The notes under the pieces: model-generated
The model's database searches: none
Seen by the model: only the letters and a program-made list of their open reading frames with translations
What the model was told of the DNA's origin: nothing
Part shown: positions 24,223-33,307 of the stretch, piece by piece
Layout of the letters: the number at the start of each line of letters is the position of its first letter
Numbering within the stretch: position 1 is the stretch's first letter
Translations under genes and position numbers: made by a program
From: Candidatus Bacteroides merdigallinarum
GTDB taxonomy: Bacteria; Bacteroidota; Bacteroidia; Bacteroidales; Bacteroidaceae
Direction of reading: 5' to 3'
NCBI GenBank assembly: GCA_019116285.1
Contig: DXBX01000082.1
Coordinates: forward strand, 1-64,000
DNA length: 64,000 nucleotides

Positions 24223-26826
24223 ATGAAGTATATGAAGCAAAAACAACGCATCCTAATATATCACGTTCTTTTCCTGCTGGTCATGATGCTTCCCGCCGGT
24301 GCATGGGCACAAATCAGGGGGGTGGTCACCGACTCGGTGACACACGAACCGCTGATGCTGGTCAGCATCCAATACAAGGGCAGCACCCAGGGGACACGCA
24401 CCAACGAACAGGGCGAATACCGTCTGACAGCGCGCCCGGGGCAACAGGAGGTGACTTTCTCCTACCTGGGATACGTCACCAAGACCATCCGTGTGAAGCC
24501 TGGCACCACCCGCCTGGACGTGCAGCTGCGCCCGGACAACATCGTGCTCAACGAGCTGGTGGTGAAGCCGAAGAGAGAGCGTTATTCGCGCAAGAACAAC
24601 CCGGCGGTGGACTTCATGCGCAAGGTCATTGCGCACAAAAAGGCGCTGAAGCTGGAGGAGAACGACTTCTACGAATACCGGAAGTACGAGAAGATGAAGA
24701 TGTCCCTCAACGACATCACTCCCGAAAAGATGGAGAAGGGATTGTACAAGAAGTTTGCCTTCTTCAAAGATCAGGTGGAGGAATCCTCGCTCTCGGGCAA
24801 ACTCATCCTGCCCATCTCCATCAAGGAGACCGCCAGCCGCACCATCTACCGCAAGGATCCCAAAAGCAAAAAGACCATTATCGAAGGCATGAACTCCAGC
24901 GGCATCGAGGAGTTCTTCAATACGGGCGACATGCTGGGCACCATCCTGAATGATGTCTTCTCCGACGTCAACATCTACGAGGACAATATCCGCCTGCTGC
25001 AACGTTACTTCACCAGCCCCATAGGGCGTGGAGGCATCGCCTTCTATAAATATTATCTGGAGGACACCATTCAGGTGGACGGCCACGAATGCGTGCATCT
25101 GACGTTCGTGCCCCAGAATTCGCAGGACTTCGGATTCACGGGCCACCTCTACGTGCAGCATGACTCTACCTATGCCGTGCGCCGTTGCACAATGAATCTG
25201 CCCAAGAACACAGGTGTCAACTGGGTAGAGTCGATGAGCATCGTGCAGCAGTTCGAGCAACTGCCGGACAGCAACTGGGTATTGACGGATGACGACATGA
25301 CCGTGGAGCTGGGTATCACCAAGGGAATACAAGGACTCGAGGTGCAGCGCACCACGAAGTACACCGATTATAAGTTCGCCCCCATCGAAGCGCGCCTCTT
25401 CCGTCTGAAGGGGAGCGTCATCAAGGAGGCCAACATGCTGGCTCGCTCGGACGAGTATTGGGCGGGCGTGCGCCAGGTGCCGCTCACCAAGAAGGAGAGC
25501 ACGATGGATGTCTTCATGAACCGCATCGAGCAGATACCGGGCTTCAAGTACGTCATCTTCTTTGCCAAGGCATTGATAGAAAATTTCGTGGAGACGGGCA
25601 GCAAGAAGCACCCCAGCAAGGTGGACATCGGCCCCATCAATACAATGATTACGAGCAACTACCTCAACGGCACGCGCTTCCGTCTGAGCGCCATGACCAC
25701 GGGCAACCTGCATCCACACTGGAGCCTGAGCGGATATGGCGCGTATGGCACGAAGGACAAGAAGTGGTTCTACTCCGGACAGGTGGCCTACTCGTTCAAC
25801 AAGCGCGAGTACGTGCTGTGGGAATTTCCTAAACACTACTTGGCCTTCAAGTACACCTACGATGTGATGAACCCCATGGACAAGTATCTGGCCACGGACA
25901 AGGACAATATGTTCGTGGGCTGGAAATGGACAAAGGTCGACCAGATGTCTTACATCCGCGACGCTACGCTGACCTACGAATTGGAGACGCAGTCGGGCTT
26001 CTCCATGCAGGCCATGGCACGCCACCGCAACGATCAGCCGGGTGGCAAGCTGGAGTATTGGAAAAACGACGGACAAACTCCCGGCGTGCTGGACGAGACT
26101 AATACGCGTGTACACGACATGACCACCACCGAACTGGGCGTCACCCTGCGCTATGCCCCGGGGGAGACATTCGTCAACACCAAGCAACGGCGCGTGCCCG
26201 TGTCGCTGGATGCACCTGTGTTCAGCCTCTCGCACACGGCGGGATTCAAGGGATTGCTGGGCGGCGACTATAACTTCAATCTCACGGAGTTGAGCTTGCG
26301 CAAGCGCTTCTGGTTTGGTTCGTGGGGCAAGCTGGACGCCACGCTCCGCGCAGGTGCACAATGGAATAAGGTGCCCTTCCCCTTGCTCAACCTGCCGATG
26401 GCCAACCTGTCGTACATCACGCAGAACAACGAGTCGTTCAACCTCATTGATAACATGGAGTTCCTCAACGACCGCTATGCTTCGCTGGCGTTGAGCTATG
26501 ACCTCAACGGAAAGCTGTTCAACCGCATCCCCCTCATCCGCAAGCTGAAGTGGAGGGAAATGTTTCGCGTACGCGCCCTATGGGGTACCCTCACGGACAA
26601 GAACAATCCGTACAAGAACCACGACGGAGGCATCTTCCTCTTCCCCATGCGCGACGGGGTTCCCACCAGTCATGTGATGGATCATACGCCCTATGTGGAA
26701 GCGAGCGTAGGCATCTACAACATCTTCAAGCTGCTGCACATCGAGTACGTACGGCGACTGACCTACACCAACATCCCGGGCACCACCAAGTGGGGCATCC
26801 GCTTTATGATTTTGACGATATTCTGA
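24223..26826 (+). CDS. DUF5686 outer-membrane protein with carboxypeptidase-like regulatory domain
   Basis: An 867-aa protein. After a signal peptide (LIYHVLFLLVMMLPAGAWAQ) comes a CarboxypepD_reg-like beta-sandwich at about 31-112 (IRGVVTDSVTHEPLMLVSIQYKG ... LNELVVKPKRERY). The DUF5686 region follows (RKNNPAVDFMRKVIAHKKALKLEENDFYEYRKYEKMKMSLND), then a long C-terminal part with alternating hydrophobic strands and many Trp/Tyr residues, consistent with a transmembrane barrel. It resembles a TonB-receptor-like architecture but has no plug motif. Function is unknown. Confidence 0.85.
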   Translation: MKYMKQKQRILIYHVLFLLVMMLPAGAWAQIRGVVTDSVTHEPLMLVSIQYKGSTQGTRTNEQGEYRLTARPGQQEVTFSYLGYVTKTIRVKPGTTRLDVQLRPDNIVLNELVVKPKRERYSRKNNPAVDFMRKVIAHKKALKLEENDFYEYRKYEKMKMSLNDITPEKMEKGLYKKFAFFKDQVEESSLSGKLILPISIKETASRTIYRKDPKSKKTIIEGMNSSGIEEFFNTGDMLGTILNDVFSDVNIYEDNIRLLQRYFTSPIGRGGIAFYKYYLEDTIQVDGHECVHLTFVPQNSQDFGFTGHLYVQHDSTYAVRRCTMNLPKNTGVNWVESMSIVQQFEQLPDSNWVLTDDDMTVELGITKGIQGLEVQRTTKYTDYKFAPIEARLFRLKGSVIKEANMLARSDEYWAGVRQVPLTKKESTMDVFMNRIEQIPGFKYVIFFAKALIENFVETGSKKHPSKVDIGPINTMITSNYLNGTRFRLSAMTTGNLHPHWSLSGYGAYGTKDKKWFYSGQVAYSFNKREYVLWEFPKHYLAFKYTYDVMNPMDKYLATDKDNMFVGWKWTKVDQMSYIRDATLTYELETQSGFSMQAMARHRNDQPGGKLEYWKNDGQTPGVLDETNTRVHDMTTTELGVTLRYAPGETFVNTKQRRVPVSLDAPVFSLSHTAGFKGLLGGDYNFNLTELSLRKRFWFGSWGKLDATLRAGAQWNKVPFPLLNLPMANLSYITQNNESFNLIDNMEFLNDRYASLALSYDLNGKLFNRIPLIRKLKWREMFRVRALWGTLTDKNNPYKNHDGGIFLFPMRDGVPTSHVMDHTPYVEASVGIYNIFKLLHIEYVRRLTYTNIPGTTKWGIRFMILTIF

Positions 26827-26845
26827 TTAATGGTTAATGATTAAT
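26824..26845. repeat. Short GATTAATGGTTAATG repeat between genes
   Basis: TGATTAATGGTTAATGATTAA directly follows the DUF5686 stop and ends just before rarA. A longer copy (GATTAATGGTTAATGGTCAATGATTAATAG) lies at 32500-32529 between panB and the HAD gene. Confidence 0.55.
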
Positions 26846-26847
26846 AT

Positions 26848-28116
26848 ATGGCTCCTCTCGCAGAAAGACTTCGCCCCAAGACCTTGGACGAATACATCGG
26901 CCAAAAGCACCTCGTAGGCCCGGGTGCCGTGTTGCGCCGGATGATAGATTCGGGCCGCATCTCCTCCTTCATCCTCTGGGGACCTCCGGGGGTGGGAAAG
27001 ACCACACTGGCACAAATCATCGCGCACAAGCTGGAGACTCCCTTCTACACGTTGAGCGCAGTGACCAGCGGCGTGAAGGACGTGCGCGAGGTCATCGAAA
27101 AGGCAAAGAATAACCGCTTCTTCTCCACGGCAAGTCCCATCCTTTTCATTGACGAGATACACCGCTTCAGCAAGTCGCAACAAGACTCGCTGCTGGGTGC
27201 GGTGGAGCAAGGCATTGTCACCTTGATAGGCGCCACCACGGAGAATCCTTCGTTCGAGGTCATCCGCCCCCTACTCTCCCGCTGCCAGCTCTACGTGCTC
27301 AAGTCGCTGGAGAAAGACGACCTGCTCGAACTCCTGCACCGTGCCATCACCACCGACCTCATCCTCAAGGAACGGAAGATAGAGCTGAAAGAAACCAACG
27401 CCATGCTGCGGTATAGCGGCGGAGACGCACGCAAGCTGCTCAACATCCTCGAGCTGGTGGTAGAGGCCGAGACGCAAGACCCCGTCGTCATCACTGATGC
27501 ACTGGTCACCGACCGCCTCCAGCAGAATCCGCTTGCCTATGACAAGGATGGGGAGATGCACTATGACATCATCTCTGCCTTCATCAAGTCTATCCGCGGC
27601 TCCGACCCCGACGGCGCCATCTATTGGTTGGCCCGCATGGTGGAGGGAGGCGAGGACCCGGCGTTCATCGCCCGTCGGTTGGTCATCAGTGCGGCGGAGG
27701 ACATCGGCCTGGCCAATCCCAACGCGCTGTTGCTGGCCAATGCCACATTCGATGCGGTGATGAAAATCGGCTGGCCGGAGGGTCGCATCCCGCTGGCAGA
27801 GTGCACCGTTTATCTCGCCACCAGCCCCAAGAGCAACTCGGCGTATAATGCCATCAACGATGCCCTTGCTTTGGTGCGTCAGACGGGTAACCTGCCCGTG
27901 CCTCTCCACCTGCGCAACGCTCCCACCAAACTGATGAAGGACTTGGGCTATGCCGAGGGTTATAAATATGCGCACGACTATCCCGGACACTTCGTCCGCC
28001 AGCAGTTCCTTCCTGATGAACTGAAGGAACACCGCATTTGGCAACCCCAGGAGAATGCCGCCGAGGCACGCCACAAGGAGCGGATGCAGGCATTGTGGGG
28101 AGACAGATTCAAGTGA
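26848..28116 (+). CDS. rarA: Replication-associated recombination ATPase RarA/MgsA
   Basis: A 422-aa AAA+ clamp-loader-like ATPase acting at stalled replication forks. It starts PLAERLRPKTLDEYIGQKHLVGPGAVLRR, has Walker A GPPGVGKTT, Walker B ILFIDEIHRFSKSQQD, sensor 1 LIGATTENPSFEV and the C-terminal tetramerisation domain (AFIKSIRGSDPDGAIYWLARMVEGGEDPAFIARRLVI... AMQALWGDRFK-like end). It lies 21 bases after the DUF5686 gene. No other identity is likely. Confidence 0.96.
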   Translation: MAPLAERLRPKTLDEYIGQKHLVGPGAVLRRMIDSGRISSFILWGPPGVGKTTLAQIIAHKLETPFYTLSAVTSGVKDVREVIEKAKNNRFFSTASPILFIDEIHRFSKSQQDSLLGAVEQGIVTLIGATTENPSFEVIRPLLSRCQLYVLKSLEKDDLLELLHRAITTDLILKERKIELKETNAMLRYSGGDARKLLNILELVVEAETQDPVVITDALVTDRLQQNPLAYDKDGEMHYDIISAFIKSIRGSDPDGAIYWLARMVEGGEDPAFIARRLVISAAEDIGLANPNALLLANATFDAVMKIGWPEGRIPLAECTVYLATSPKSNSAYNAINDALALVRQTGNLPVPLHLRNAPTKLMKDLGYAEGYKYAHDYPGHFVRQQFLPDELKEHRIWQPQENAAEARHKERMQALWGDRFK

Positions 28117-28156
28117 ATATCTTGCTACATTTTGTAGCATAATCAAACAAAATCAC

Positions 28157-28164
28157 TATCTTTG
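28157..28164 (+). promoter_or_regulatory. Promoter -7 box of the Rel gene
   Basis: TATCTTTG fits TAnnTTTG and ends 14 bases before ATG 28179. This rules out the in-frame GTG at 28164 as a start, because it overlaps the promoter element. Confidence 0.65.
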
Positions 28165-28178
28165 TGCCGCTAAAACCG

Positions 28179-30410
28179 ATGATTATGGAAACAAATGCAT
28201 TCTTCACCCCCGAGGAAAGGGTACAACTCATCACCCTCTACCGCAAGCTGCTTCAACTCTCCGGCGACGCCCTGCAAAAGGGAGATTGCCGAAGATTGAA
28301 AGCCCACCTTGTGCACTCCATCCAAGCCAATCCCATCCCCCGCGATGTATTCGGATTGAATCCGATCCTCAAGGATATGCAGACGGCAGTGATCGTGGCC
28401 GAAGAGATAGGCATGCGCCGCGCCTCCATCTTGGGCGTGATGCTGCACGACTCCGTGCGCAACGGCACCTACACGGCCGAAGCCATCGGACAGGAGTTTG
28501 GCGAAGATGTAGCGGGCATCATCCGGGGCCTCATCCGCGTGCAGGAGTTGTACAGGAAAAGCCCCAGCATCGAGTCGGAGAACTTCCGCAAGTTGCTCCT
28601 CTCTTTCGCCGAGGACATGCGCGTCATCCTCATCATGATAGCCAACCGCGTCAACATCATGCGCCAGATCAAGGATGCCGCAGACAATGACGCACGCCTC
28701 CGTGTGGCAGGCGAAGCCGCTTATCTCTACGCACCGTTGGCTCACAAGCTGGGCCTCTACAAGCTGAAGTCGGAGCTGGAGGACCTCTCGCTGAAGTACA
28801 CCGAGCACGACGTCTACTACCACATCAAGGAGAAACTGAACGAGACGAAAGCCTCGCGCGACCGCTATATAGCCAACTTCATCGCCCCCATCCAACGCAA
28901 GCTGGAGGAAGCGGGGCTGCACTTCCACATCAAGGGACGCACCAAGTCCATCCACTCCATCTACCAGAAGATGAAGAAGCAGAAGTGCCCCTTCGAAGGT
29001 GTGTACGACCTCTTCGCCATCCGCGTCATCCTCGACTCGCCGCTGGAGAAGGAGAAGCAGGAGTGCTGGCAGGTCTACTCCATCGTCACCGACATGTATC
29101 AGCCCAATCCCAAGCGGCTGCGCGACTGGCTGTCCGTGCCCAAGAGCAACGGCTACGAATCGCTGCACATCACCGTGATGGGCCCCGAAGGCAAGTGGGT
29201 GGAGGTGCAGATACGCACCGAGCGCATGGACGACATCGCCGAGCGCGGATTGGCCGCCCACTGGCGCTACAAAGGCATCAAGGGAGAAAGCGGCCTGGAC
29301 GAATGGCTCACCTCCGTACGCGAGGCGTTGGAGAACTCGGAGAACGATCTCGAAGCCATGGATCGCTTCAAGCTGGAGCTGTACGAGGATGAGGTGTTTG
29401 TCTTCACTCCCAAGGGCGACCTCTTCAAGTTGCCCAAGGGTGCCACGGTGCTGGATTTTGCCTTTCATATCCACACCGCCCTGGGCAGCAAGTGCATCGG
29501 TGCCAAGGTAAACGGCAGGAATGTACCCCTGCGCCAACGCCTGCAAAGCGGTGACCAGGTGGAGGTAATGACCTCCAGCACCCAGACACCCAAACAGGAT
29601 TGGCTGAACTATGTCACCACCTCCAAGGCACGCACCAAAATCAAGCAAGCCCTCAAGGAAATGGCCGCTCGCCAGACAGACTTCGCCAAGGAGATGCTGG
29701 AGCGCAAGTTCAAGAACCGCAAGATAGAGTATGACGACGGCACCATGATGCGCCTCATCAAGCGCATGGGCTATAAGGTAGTAACCGACTTCTACCAAGC
29801 CGTGGCCGACGGTGCGCTGGATGTGAACGACCTCATCGACCGCTACGTGGAGCAACAGCGCCGCGACACGGCCGACACGCGCGACGCCGCCATCTATCGC
29901 AGTGCCGAGGCCTTCAACCTGACGCCCCCCACATCCGACGACACCCCCACGGGAGGCAAGGAGGATGTGCTGGTCATCGACCAGAACCTCAAGGGATTGG
30001 ATTACAAGCTGGCCCGCTGCTGCAACCCCATCTATGGCGACGATGTCTTCGGCTTCGTCAGCGTCAACGGCGGCATCAAGATACACCGCACGGATTGCCC
30101 CAACGCCCCGGAGATGCGCCAACGCTTCGGCTACCGCATCGTCAAGGCACGCTGGGCGGGCAAGGCCGAGGGCACGCAATATCCCATCACCCTCCGCGTG
30201 GTGGGGCACGACGACATCGGCATCGTCACCAACATCACGTCCATCATCAACAAGGAGGACGGCATCAGCCTGCGCAGCATCAGCATCGACTCCAACGACG
30301 GCCTCTTCTGGGGCAACCTCACCGTGATGCTGGGCGACACCGCCCGGCTGGAAGCACTCATCAAGAAGCTCCGCACAGTGAAGGGCGTGAAGCAGGTGAC
30401 ACGAAACTGA
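28179..30410 (+). CDS. RelA/SpoT-family (p)ppGpp synthetase, hydrolase motif altered
   Basis: A 743-aa long RSH enzyme (ATG 28185 is an alternative start). Domains in order are an HD-like hydrolase region (HD at 90-91), the synthetase (IYDLFAIRV-type VYDLFAIRVILDS, KSNGYESLHI, VEVQIRTERMDDIAERGLAAHWRYK), a TGS domain (VFVFTPKGDLFKLPKGATVLDFAFHIH) and a C-terminal ACT domain. In bifunctional Rel the HDxxED box coordinates the hydrolytic water; here it reads HDSVRN, with Arg94-Asn95 replacing Glu-Asp. The synthetase charge motif is RLRD (313-316), closer to the RXKD of bifunctional Rel than to the EXDD of RelA. Hydrolysis is probably lost and synthesis kept. Confidence 0.9.
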   Translation: MIMETNAFFTPEERVQLITLYRKLLQLSGDALQKGDCRRLKAHLVHSIQANPIPRDVFGLNPILKDMQTAVIVAEEIGMRRASILGVMLHDSVRNGTYTAEAIGQEFGEDVAGIIRGLIRVQELYRKSPSIESENFRKLLLSFAEDMRVILIMIANRVNIMRQIKDAADNDARLRVAGEAAYLYAPLAHKLGLYKLKSELEDLSLKYTEHDVYYHIKEKLNETKASRDRYIANFIAPIQRKLEEAGLHFHIKGRTKSIHSIYQKMKKQKCPFEGVYDLFAIRVILDSPLEKEKQECWQVYSIVTDMYQPNPKRLRDWLSVPKSNGYESLHITVMGPEGKWVEVQIRTERMDDIAERGLAAHWRYKGIKGESGLDEWLTSVREALENSENDLEAMDRFKLELYEDEVFVFTPKGDLFKLPKGATVLDFAFHIHTALGSKCIGAKVNGRNVPLRQRLQSGDQVEVMTSSTQTPKQDWLNYVTTSKARTKIKQALKEMAARQTDFAKEMLERKFKNRKIEYDDGTMMRLIKRMGYKVVTDFYQAVADGALDVNDLIDRYVEQQRRDTADTRDAAIYRSAEAFNLTPPTSDDTPTGGKEDVLVIDQNLKGLDYKLARCCNPIYGDDVFGFVSVNGGIKIHRTDCPNAPEMRQRFGYRIVKARWAGKAEGTQYPITLRVVGHDDIGIVTNITSIINKEDGISLRSISIDSNDGLFWGNLTVMLGDTARLEALIKKLRTVKGVKQVTRN

Positions 30411-30418
30411 AGAGTATT

Positions 30419-30790
30419 ATGAGATACGACTACAAGAAACAACTCCGCAGCTTCCGCTACGCCTGGCAGGGCATCCGCCAATGCGTGGGGCGCGAACAAA
30501 ACCTCAGCTTCCACCTCATCGCCACGGTCGTGGTCATCGGGGCGGGCTTCGCCTTCGGTATCACCCGGGGCGAGTGGACAGCCATCTGCCTCTGCATCGG
30601 CCTGGTGATAAGTGCCGAATTGTTCAACACCGCCATCGAGCGGCTGGTGGATCTCGTCTCGCCCCAACGACATCCCTTGGCAGGACAGGTAAAAGACATC
30701 GCCGCCGGGGCGGTGCTGGTGTGCGCCTTGGCGGCGATTGCCGTAGGATTGATCATCTTCGTGCCCTATCTGACACGCATCTTCTTATAA
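30419..30790 (+). CDS. dgkA: Undecaprenol/diacylglycerol kinase family protein
   Basis: A 123-aa integral membrane kinase with the start at ATG 30419, 8 bases after the Rel gene stop. It shows three membrane helices and the family signature AELFNTAIERLVDLVSPQRHPLAGQVKDIAAGAVL, including the catalytic Glu and Asn of the ELxNTAIE motif. The N-terminus carries the amphipathic RSFRYAWQGIRQCVGREQNLSFHL. Substrate is undecaprenol or diacylglycerol; the sequence alone does not decide. Its 3' end overlaps the convergent MFS gene by 25 bases. Confidence 0.92.
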   Translation: MRYDYKKQLRSFRYAWQGIRQCVGREQNLSFHLIATVVVIGAGFAFGITRGEWTAICLCIGLVISAELFNTAIERLVDLVSPQRHPLAGQVKDIAAGAVLVCALAAIAVGLIIFVPYLTRIFL

Positions 30791-31692
30791 TAAATACGGG
30801 TGAAGCAGAGGTACATCACGAGGGCGAACGCCAGCCATGCGAGGGGCACCCAAAGGGGAAACTCTGCATAAACCTGCGCATAGGCCACGCCGATGAGCAA
30901 GCCGGTATCCGTAAAGAAATGACACGTCACGTTGCCCGTGGCCCGCTGGCAATGGTGGGAGAGCTTGACAAACATCCGCACCCACCAGGGCGACAATACG
31001 GCCGGCAGGAACAGCCAAGCCGTCGCACCCGACATGACACACATCCCGCAAGCAAAGGCAAGCACCGCCACGTTAAGGCCCGGCAACACGGCACGGGGCA
31101 GGACATAACGATCCGTACTCACCACCGGCAAGCCGATGGGCGCCCGGAAAGGCACGTACATCCACGCCGCCGCCAGCACACCCACCATCCCGAACAGGAC
31201 AGGCATCAGCCATTGGTAGGTATGGAGGGGCATCAGCCACCACGCCGCCACGCCGCCCACGACCATCCCCAGCCGCGAGACAAAGGCGTAGGTCATATTG
31301 GCCTGCGTGCGAAGGCCGGAGTGCACCACATCGATGCTCAGCGTGACTGCCGCCGACGAGGCCAAGCCGAAGCATACCCCGTGCAGCAGGGCCAAAGCCG
31401 CATACTGCCAGATTGTCGAGGCGTAAGCATAGCCAATGGACACGAGCAACATCCCCACGAACGGATAGCCCAACACGTGCTTGCGGCGGAATTTGTCCGC
31501 CAGCCACGCACTGAACAGACCTCCCACCTGCATCCCTATCAGGAAAGGGAAGCAGAGGTTCGAGGCCAATCCCGACCGCATCAGGGAAAGCAGCACCGCG
31601 TAGGCCGTGGCATAGAGCAGGAAGCCCGCCACACACACCAGCACGAAGTTGCGGTTGCACAAGGAAGGATTGTCAATATTGTTCTTTCTCAT
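30766..31692 (-). CDS. Short MFS-like transporter
   Basis: A 308-aa membrane protein with MFS features: segment 2-3 loop [24 protein letters not shown], helices such as [24 protein letters not shown] and [16 protein letters not shown]. About nine or ten helices are visible, and it is some 80-100 residues shorter than usual. The C-terminal part ([33 protein letters not shown]) is atypical. It could be a genuine short subfamily or a gene eroded at its end, since its 3' end overlaps dgkA. Its start overlaps the panB stop by 20 bases, so it is coupled to panB. Confidence 0.7.
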   Translation of the reverse strand: MRKNNIDNPSLCNRNFVLVCVAGFLLYATAYAVLLSLMRSGLASNLCFPFLIGMQVGGLFSAWLADKFRRKHVLGYPFVGMLLVSIGYAYASTIWQYAALALLHGVCFGLASSAAVTLSIDVVHSGLRTQANMTYAFVSRLGMVVGGVAAWWLMPLHTYQWLMPVLFGMVGVLAAAWMYVPFRAPIGLPVVSTDRYVLPRAVLPGLNVAVLAFACGMCVMSGATAWLFLPAVLSPWWVRMFVKLSHHCQRATGNVTCHFFTDTGLLIGVAYAQVYAEFPLWVPLAWLAFALVMYLCFTRIYYKKMRVR

Positions 31693-32491
31693 TGGGGAAA
31701 TCCAGGTTCTTCACATCACTGACATAGCGGCTGATGGCATCCGTCATCACCGTATGGAGGTCGGCATAGCGGCGGAGGAAGCGCGGGCGAAAGCCGTTGT
31801 TCATGCCCAGCATGTCCTGCACCACGAGCACCTGTCCGTCCACATCGCCTCCGGCACCGATGCCGATGACAGGGATGGTCAGTTCGTGCGACACACGTCC
31901 GGCGAGCGCGGCAGGTATCTTCTCCAGCACCACGCCGAAACAGCCTGCCTCCTCCAGCAAGTGGGCATCGCGCACCAGCTTGTCGGCCTCGGCATTGTCC
32001 TTGGCGCGGACGGTGTAGGTGCCATACTTGTTGATGCTCTGCGGCATCAGCCCCAGATGACCCATCACGGGGATACCCGCGTCGATGATACGCTTCACGG
32101 TGCCGATAATTTCCTCGCCGCCCTCGATTTTCAGTGCATCGGCGTGACTCTCCTTCATGATGCGGATGGCGGAGTGTACGCCTTCCAGTTCGTTGCCTTG
32201 GTAGGAACCGAAGGGCATGTCCACCACCACCATGGCACGCTTCACGCCGCGCACCACGCTCTTGGCATGGTAAATCATCTGGTCGAGCGTGATGGGCAGG
32301 GTGGTCACGTTGCCCGCCATGACGTTGGAGGCAGAGTCGCCCACGAGAATGACGTCCATCCCGGCACCGTCCACAATCTGGGCCATGGTGTAGTCATACG
32401 AGGTCAACATGGATATTTTTTCGCCCCTCTGCTTCATCTCTACGAGGCGATGGGTAGTCACTTTACGATTATCTTCTGAAATGTATCCCAT
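31673..32491 (-). CDS. panB: Ketopantoate hydroxymethyltransferase PanB
   Basis: A 272-aa (beta/alpha)8 enzyme making ketopantoate for pantothenate and CoA synthesis. Recognisable motifs are [35 protein letters not shown] (metal ligand Asp in VGDS), [34 protein letters not shown], and [40 protein letters not shown]. Full length. A run of GATTAATG repeats separates it from the upstream HAD gene. Confidence 0.96.
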   Translation of the reverse strand: MGYISEDNRKVTTHRLVEMKQRGEKISMLTSYDYTMAQIVDGAGMDVILVGDSASNVMAGNVTTLPITLDQMIYHAKSVVRGVKRAMVVVDMPFGSYQGNELEGVHSAIRIMKESHADALKIEGGEEIIGTVKRIIDAGIPVMGHLGLMPQSINKYGTYTVRAKDNAEADKLVRDAHLLEEAGCFGVVLEKIPAALAGRVSHELTIPVIGIGAGGDVDGQVLVVQDMLGMNNGFRPRFLRRYADLHTVMTDAISRYVSDVKNLDFPNEKEQY

Positions 32492-32516
32492 AATTATAAT
32501 GATTAATGGTTAATGG

Positions 32517-33170
32517 TCAATGATTAATAGTTAATGCGGCACACATCTTCTCGTAGGTAAAGCCGCGAAAATTGTCAATCACACAATGGCTCGCCGAGGC
32601 GATGGCTTCGCGAGGATTTGTCGTGGCCAATCCAAAGACGAACGCGCCCGATGCCATACCCGCCTTCAGCCCGTTGAAGGAATCCTCGAAGACGCAGGTC
32701 TCAGCAGGTGTGGTGCCAAATATGCGCATGCCCAACTGATAGCAATCGGGATGGGGCTTGGAGTGCGCGAACTGCTCGGCGGTGAGGATGCGGTCGAACA
32801 GGGCAGGAATCTCGGGACGATGCCGATAGACAGCGGCCATCTTCTGCTCATTGGAGCTGGTGACAACCGCAGTGCGCACATCGTGTCGGCGCAAATCAGC
32901 CAGGAAGTCGAGGATGCCGGGGATGTAGTCGTAGGTCATCTGCTCCTCGAAGCGCAGAAGGGCATCGGTCAACACCGGCTGTATCTGCGGGTCGGGAAAG
33001 TACTTGTCGTAAATGTAGGTCAATGTCTGACCCTTCACACGGCCACCAAACTCCGGGTCGCCCAGGTAATCCTGACCAATCTTGTCCCAAAAGAGGCTGT
33101 ACTGCCCCTCGGTATCCACTATCACGCCGTCAAAGTCAAAGAGGACGGCTTTGCAAAACATGTTATCCAT
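32517..33170 (-). CDS. HAD-superfamily hydrolase, beta-phosphoglucomutase-like
   Basis: A 217-aa protein from ATG 33170 (MDNMFCKAVLFDFDGVIVDTEG); ATG 33182 is also possible and would sit just after the promoter. It carries the nucleophile motif DFDGVIVDT, a helical cap with YDYIPGILDFLADLRRHDVRTAVVTSS (motif II), Lys in HSKPHPDCY and the motif IV-like CVFEDSFNGLKAGMASGAFVFGLATT. The fold is that of beta-phosphoglucomutase and related sugar phosphatases; the exact substrate is unknown. Confidence 0.88.
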   Translation of the reverse strand: MDNMFCKAVLFDFDGVIVDTEGQYSLFWDKIGQDYLGDPEFGGRVKGQTLTYIYDKYFPDPQIQPVLTDALLRFEEQMTYDYIPGILDFLADLRRHDVRTAVVTSSNEQKMAAVYRHRPEIPALFDRILTAEQFAHSKPHPDCYQLGMRIFGTTPAETCVFEDSFNGLKAGMASGAFVFGLATTNPREAIASASHCVIDNFRGFTYEKMCAALTINH

Positions 33171-33199
33171 AAAACATTGCATGGTTGTTAAATCCGGCA

Positions 33200-33207
33200 C
33201 AAAGGTC
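33200..33207 (-). promoter_or_regulatory. Likely -7 box of the HAD gene
   Basis: On the minus strand the bases read GACCTTTG, one mismatch from TAnnTTTG. It is 17 bases before ATG 33182 and divergent from the MATE promoter at 33240-33247. Confidence 0.45.
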
Positions 33208-33239
33208 TGAAATCTATCTGACAGATGCAAGATATTTCG

Positions 33240-33247
33240 TACCTTTG
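33240..33247 (+). promoter_or_regulatory. Promoter -7 box of the MATE gene
   Basis: TACCTTTG, a full match, about 60 bases before ATG 33308. It supports that ATG over an in-frame upstream start at 33185, which lies before the promoter. Confidence 0.65.
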
Positions 33248-33307
33248 CACGGATTTTTATCCCTCGTCAACTCCTATACATTATATAATATAAAGAGACA
33301 TAAGCGT

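Noticed and set aside
24253-26361. Long minus-strand open frame (702 codons) opposite the DUF5686 gene; similar long antisense frames at 28170-30209 (minus), 14602-16170 (plus) and 39010-40620 (plus)
   Set aside because: These lie opposite clear protein families in GC-rich DNA, have biased low-complexity composition (His, Gln, Val rich) and no recognisable domains.
28164-28178. GTG start five codons upstream for the Rel gene
   Set aside because: It overlaps the last base of the TATCTTTG promoter box and would lie at or before the transcription start.
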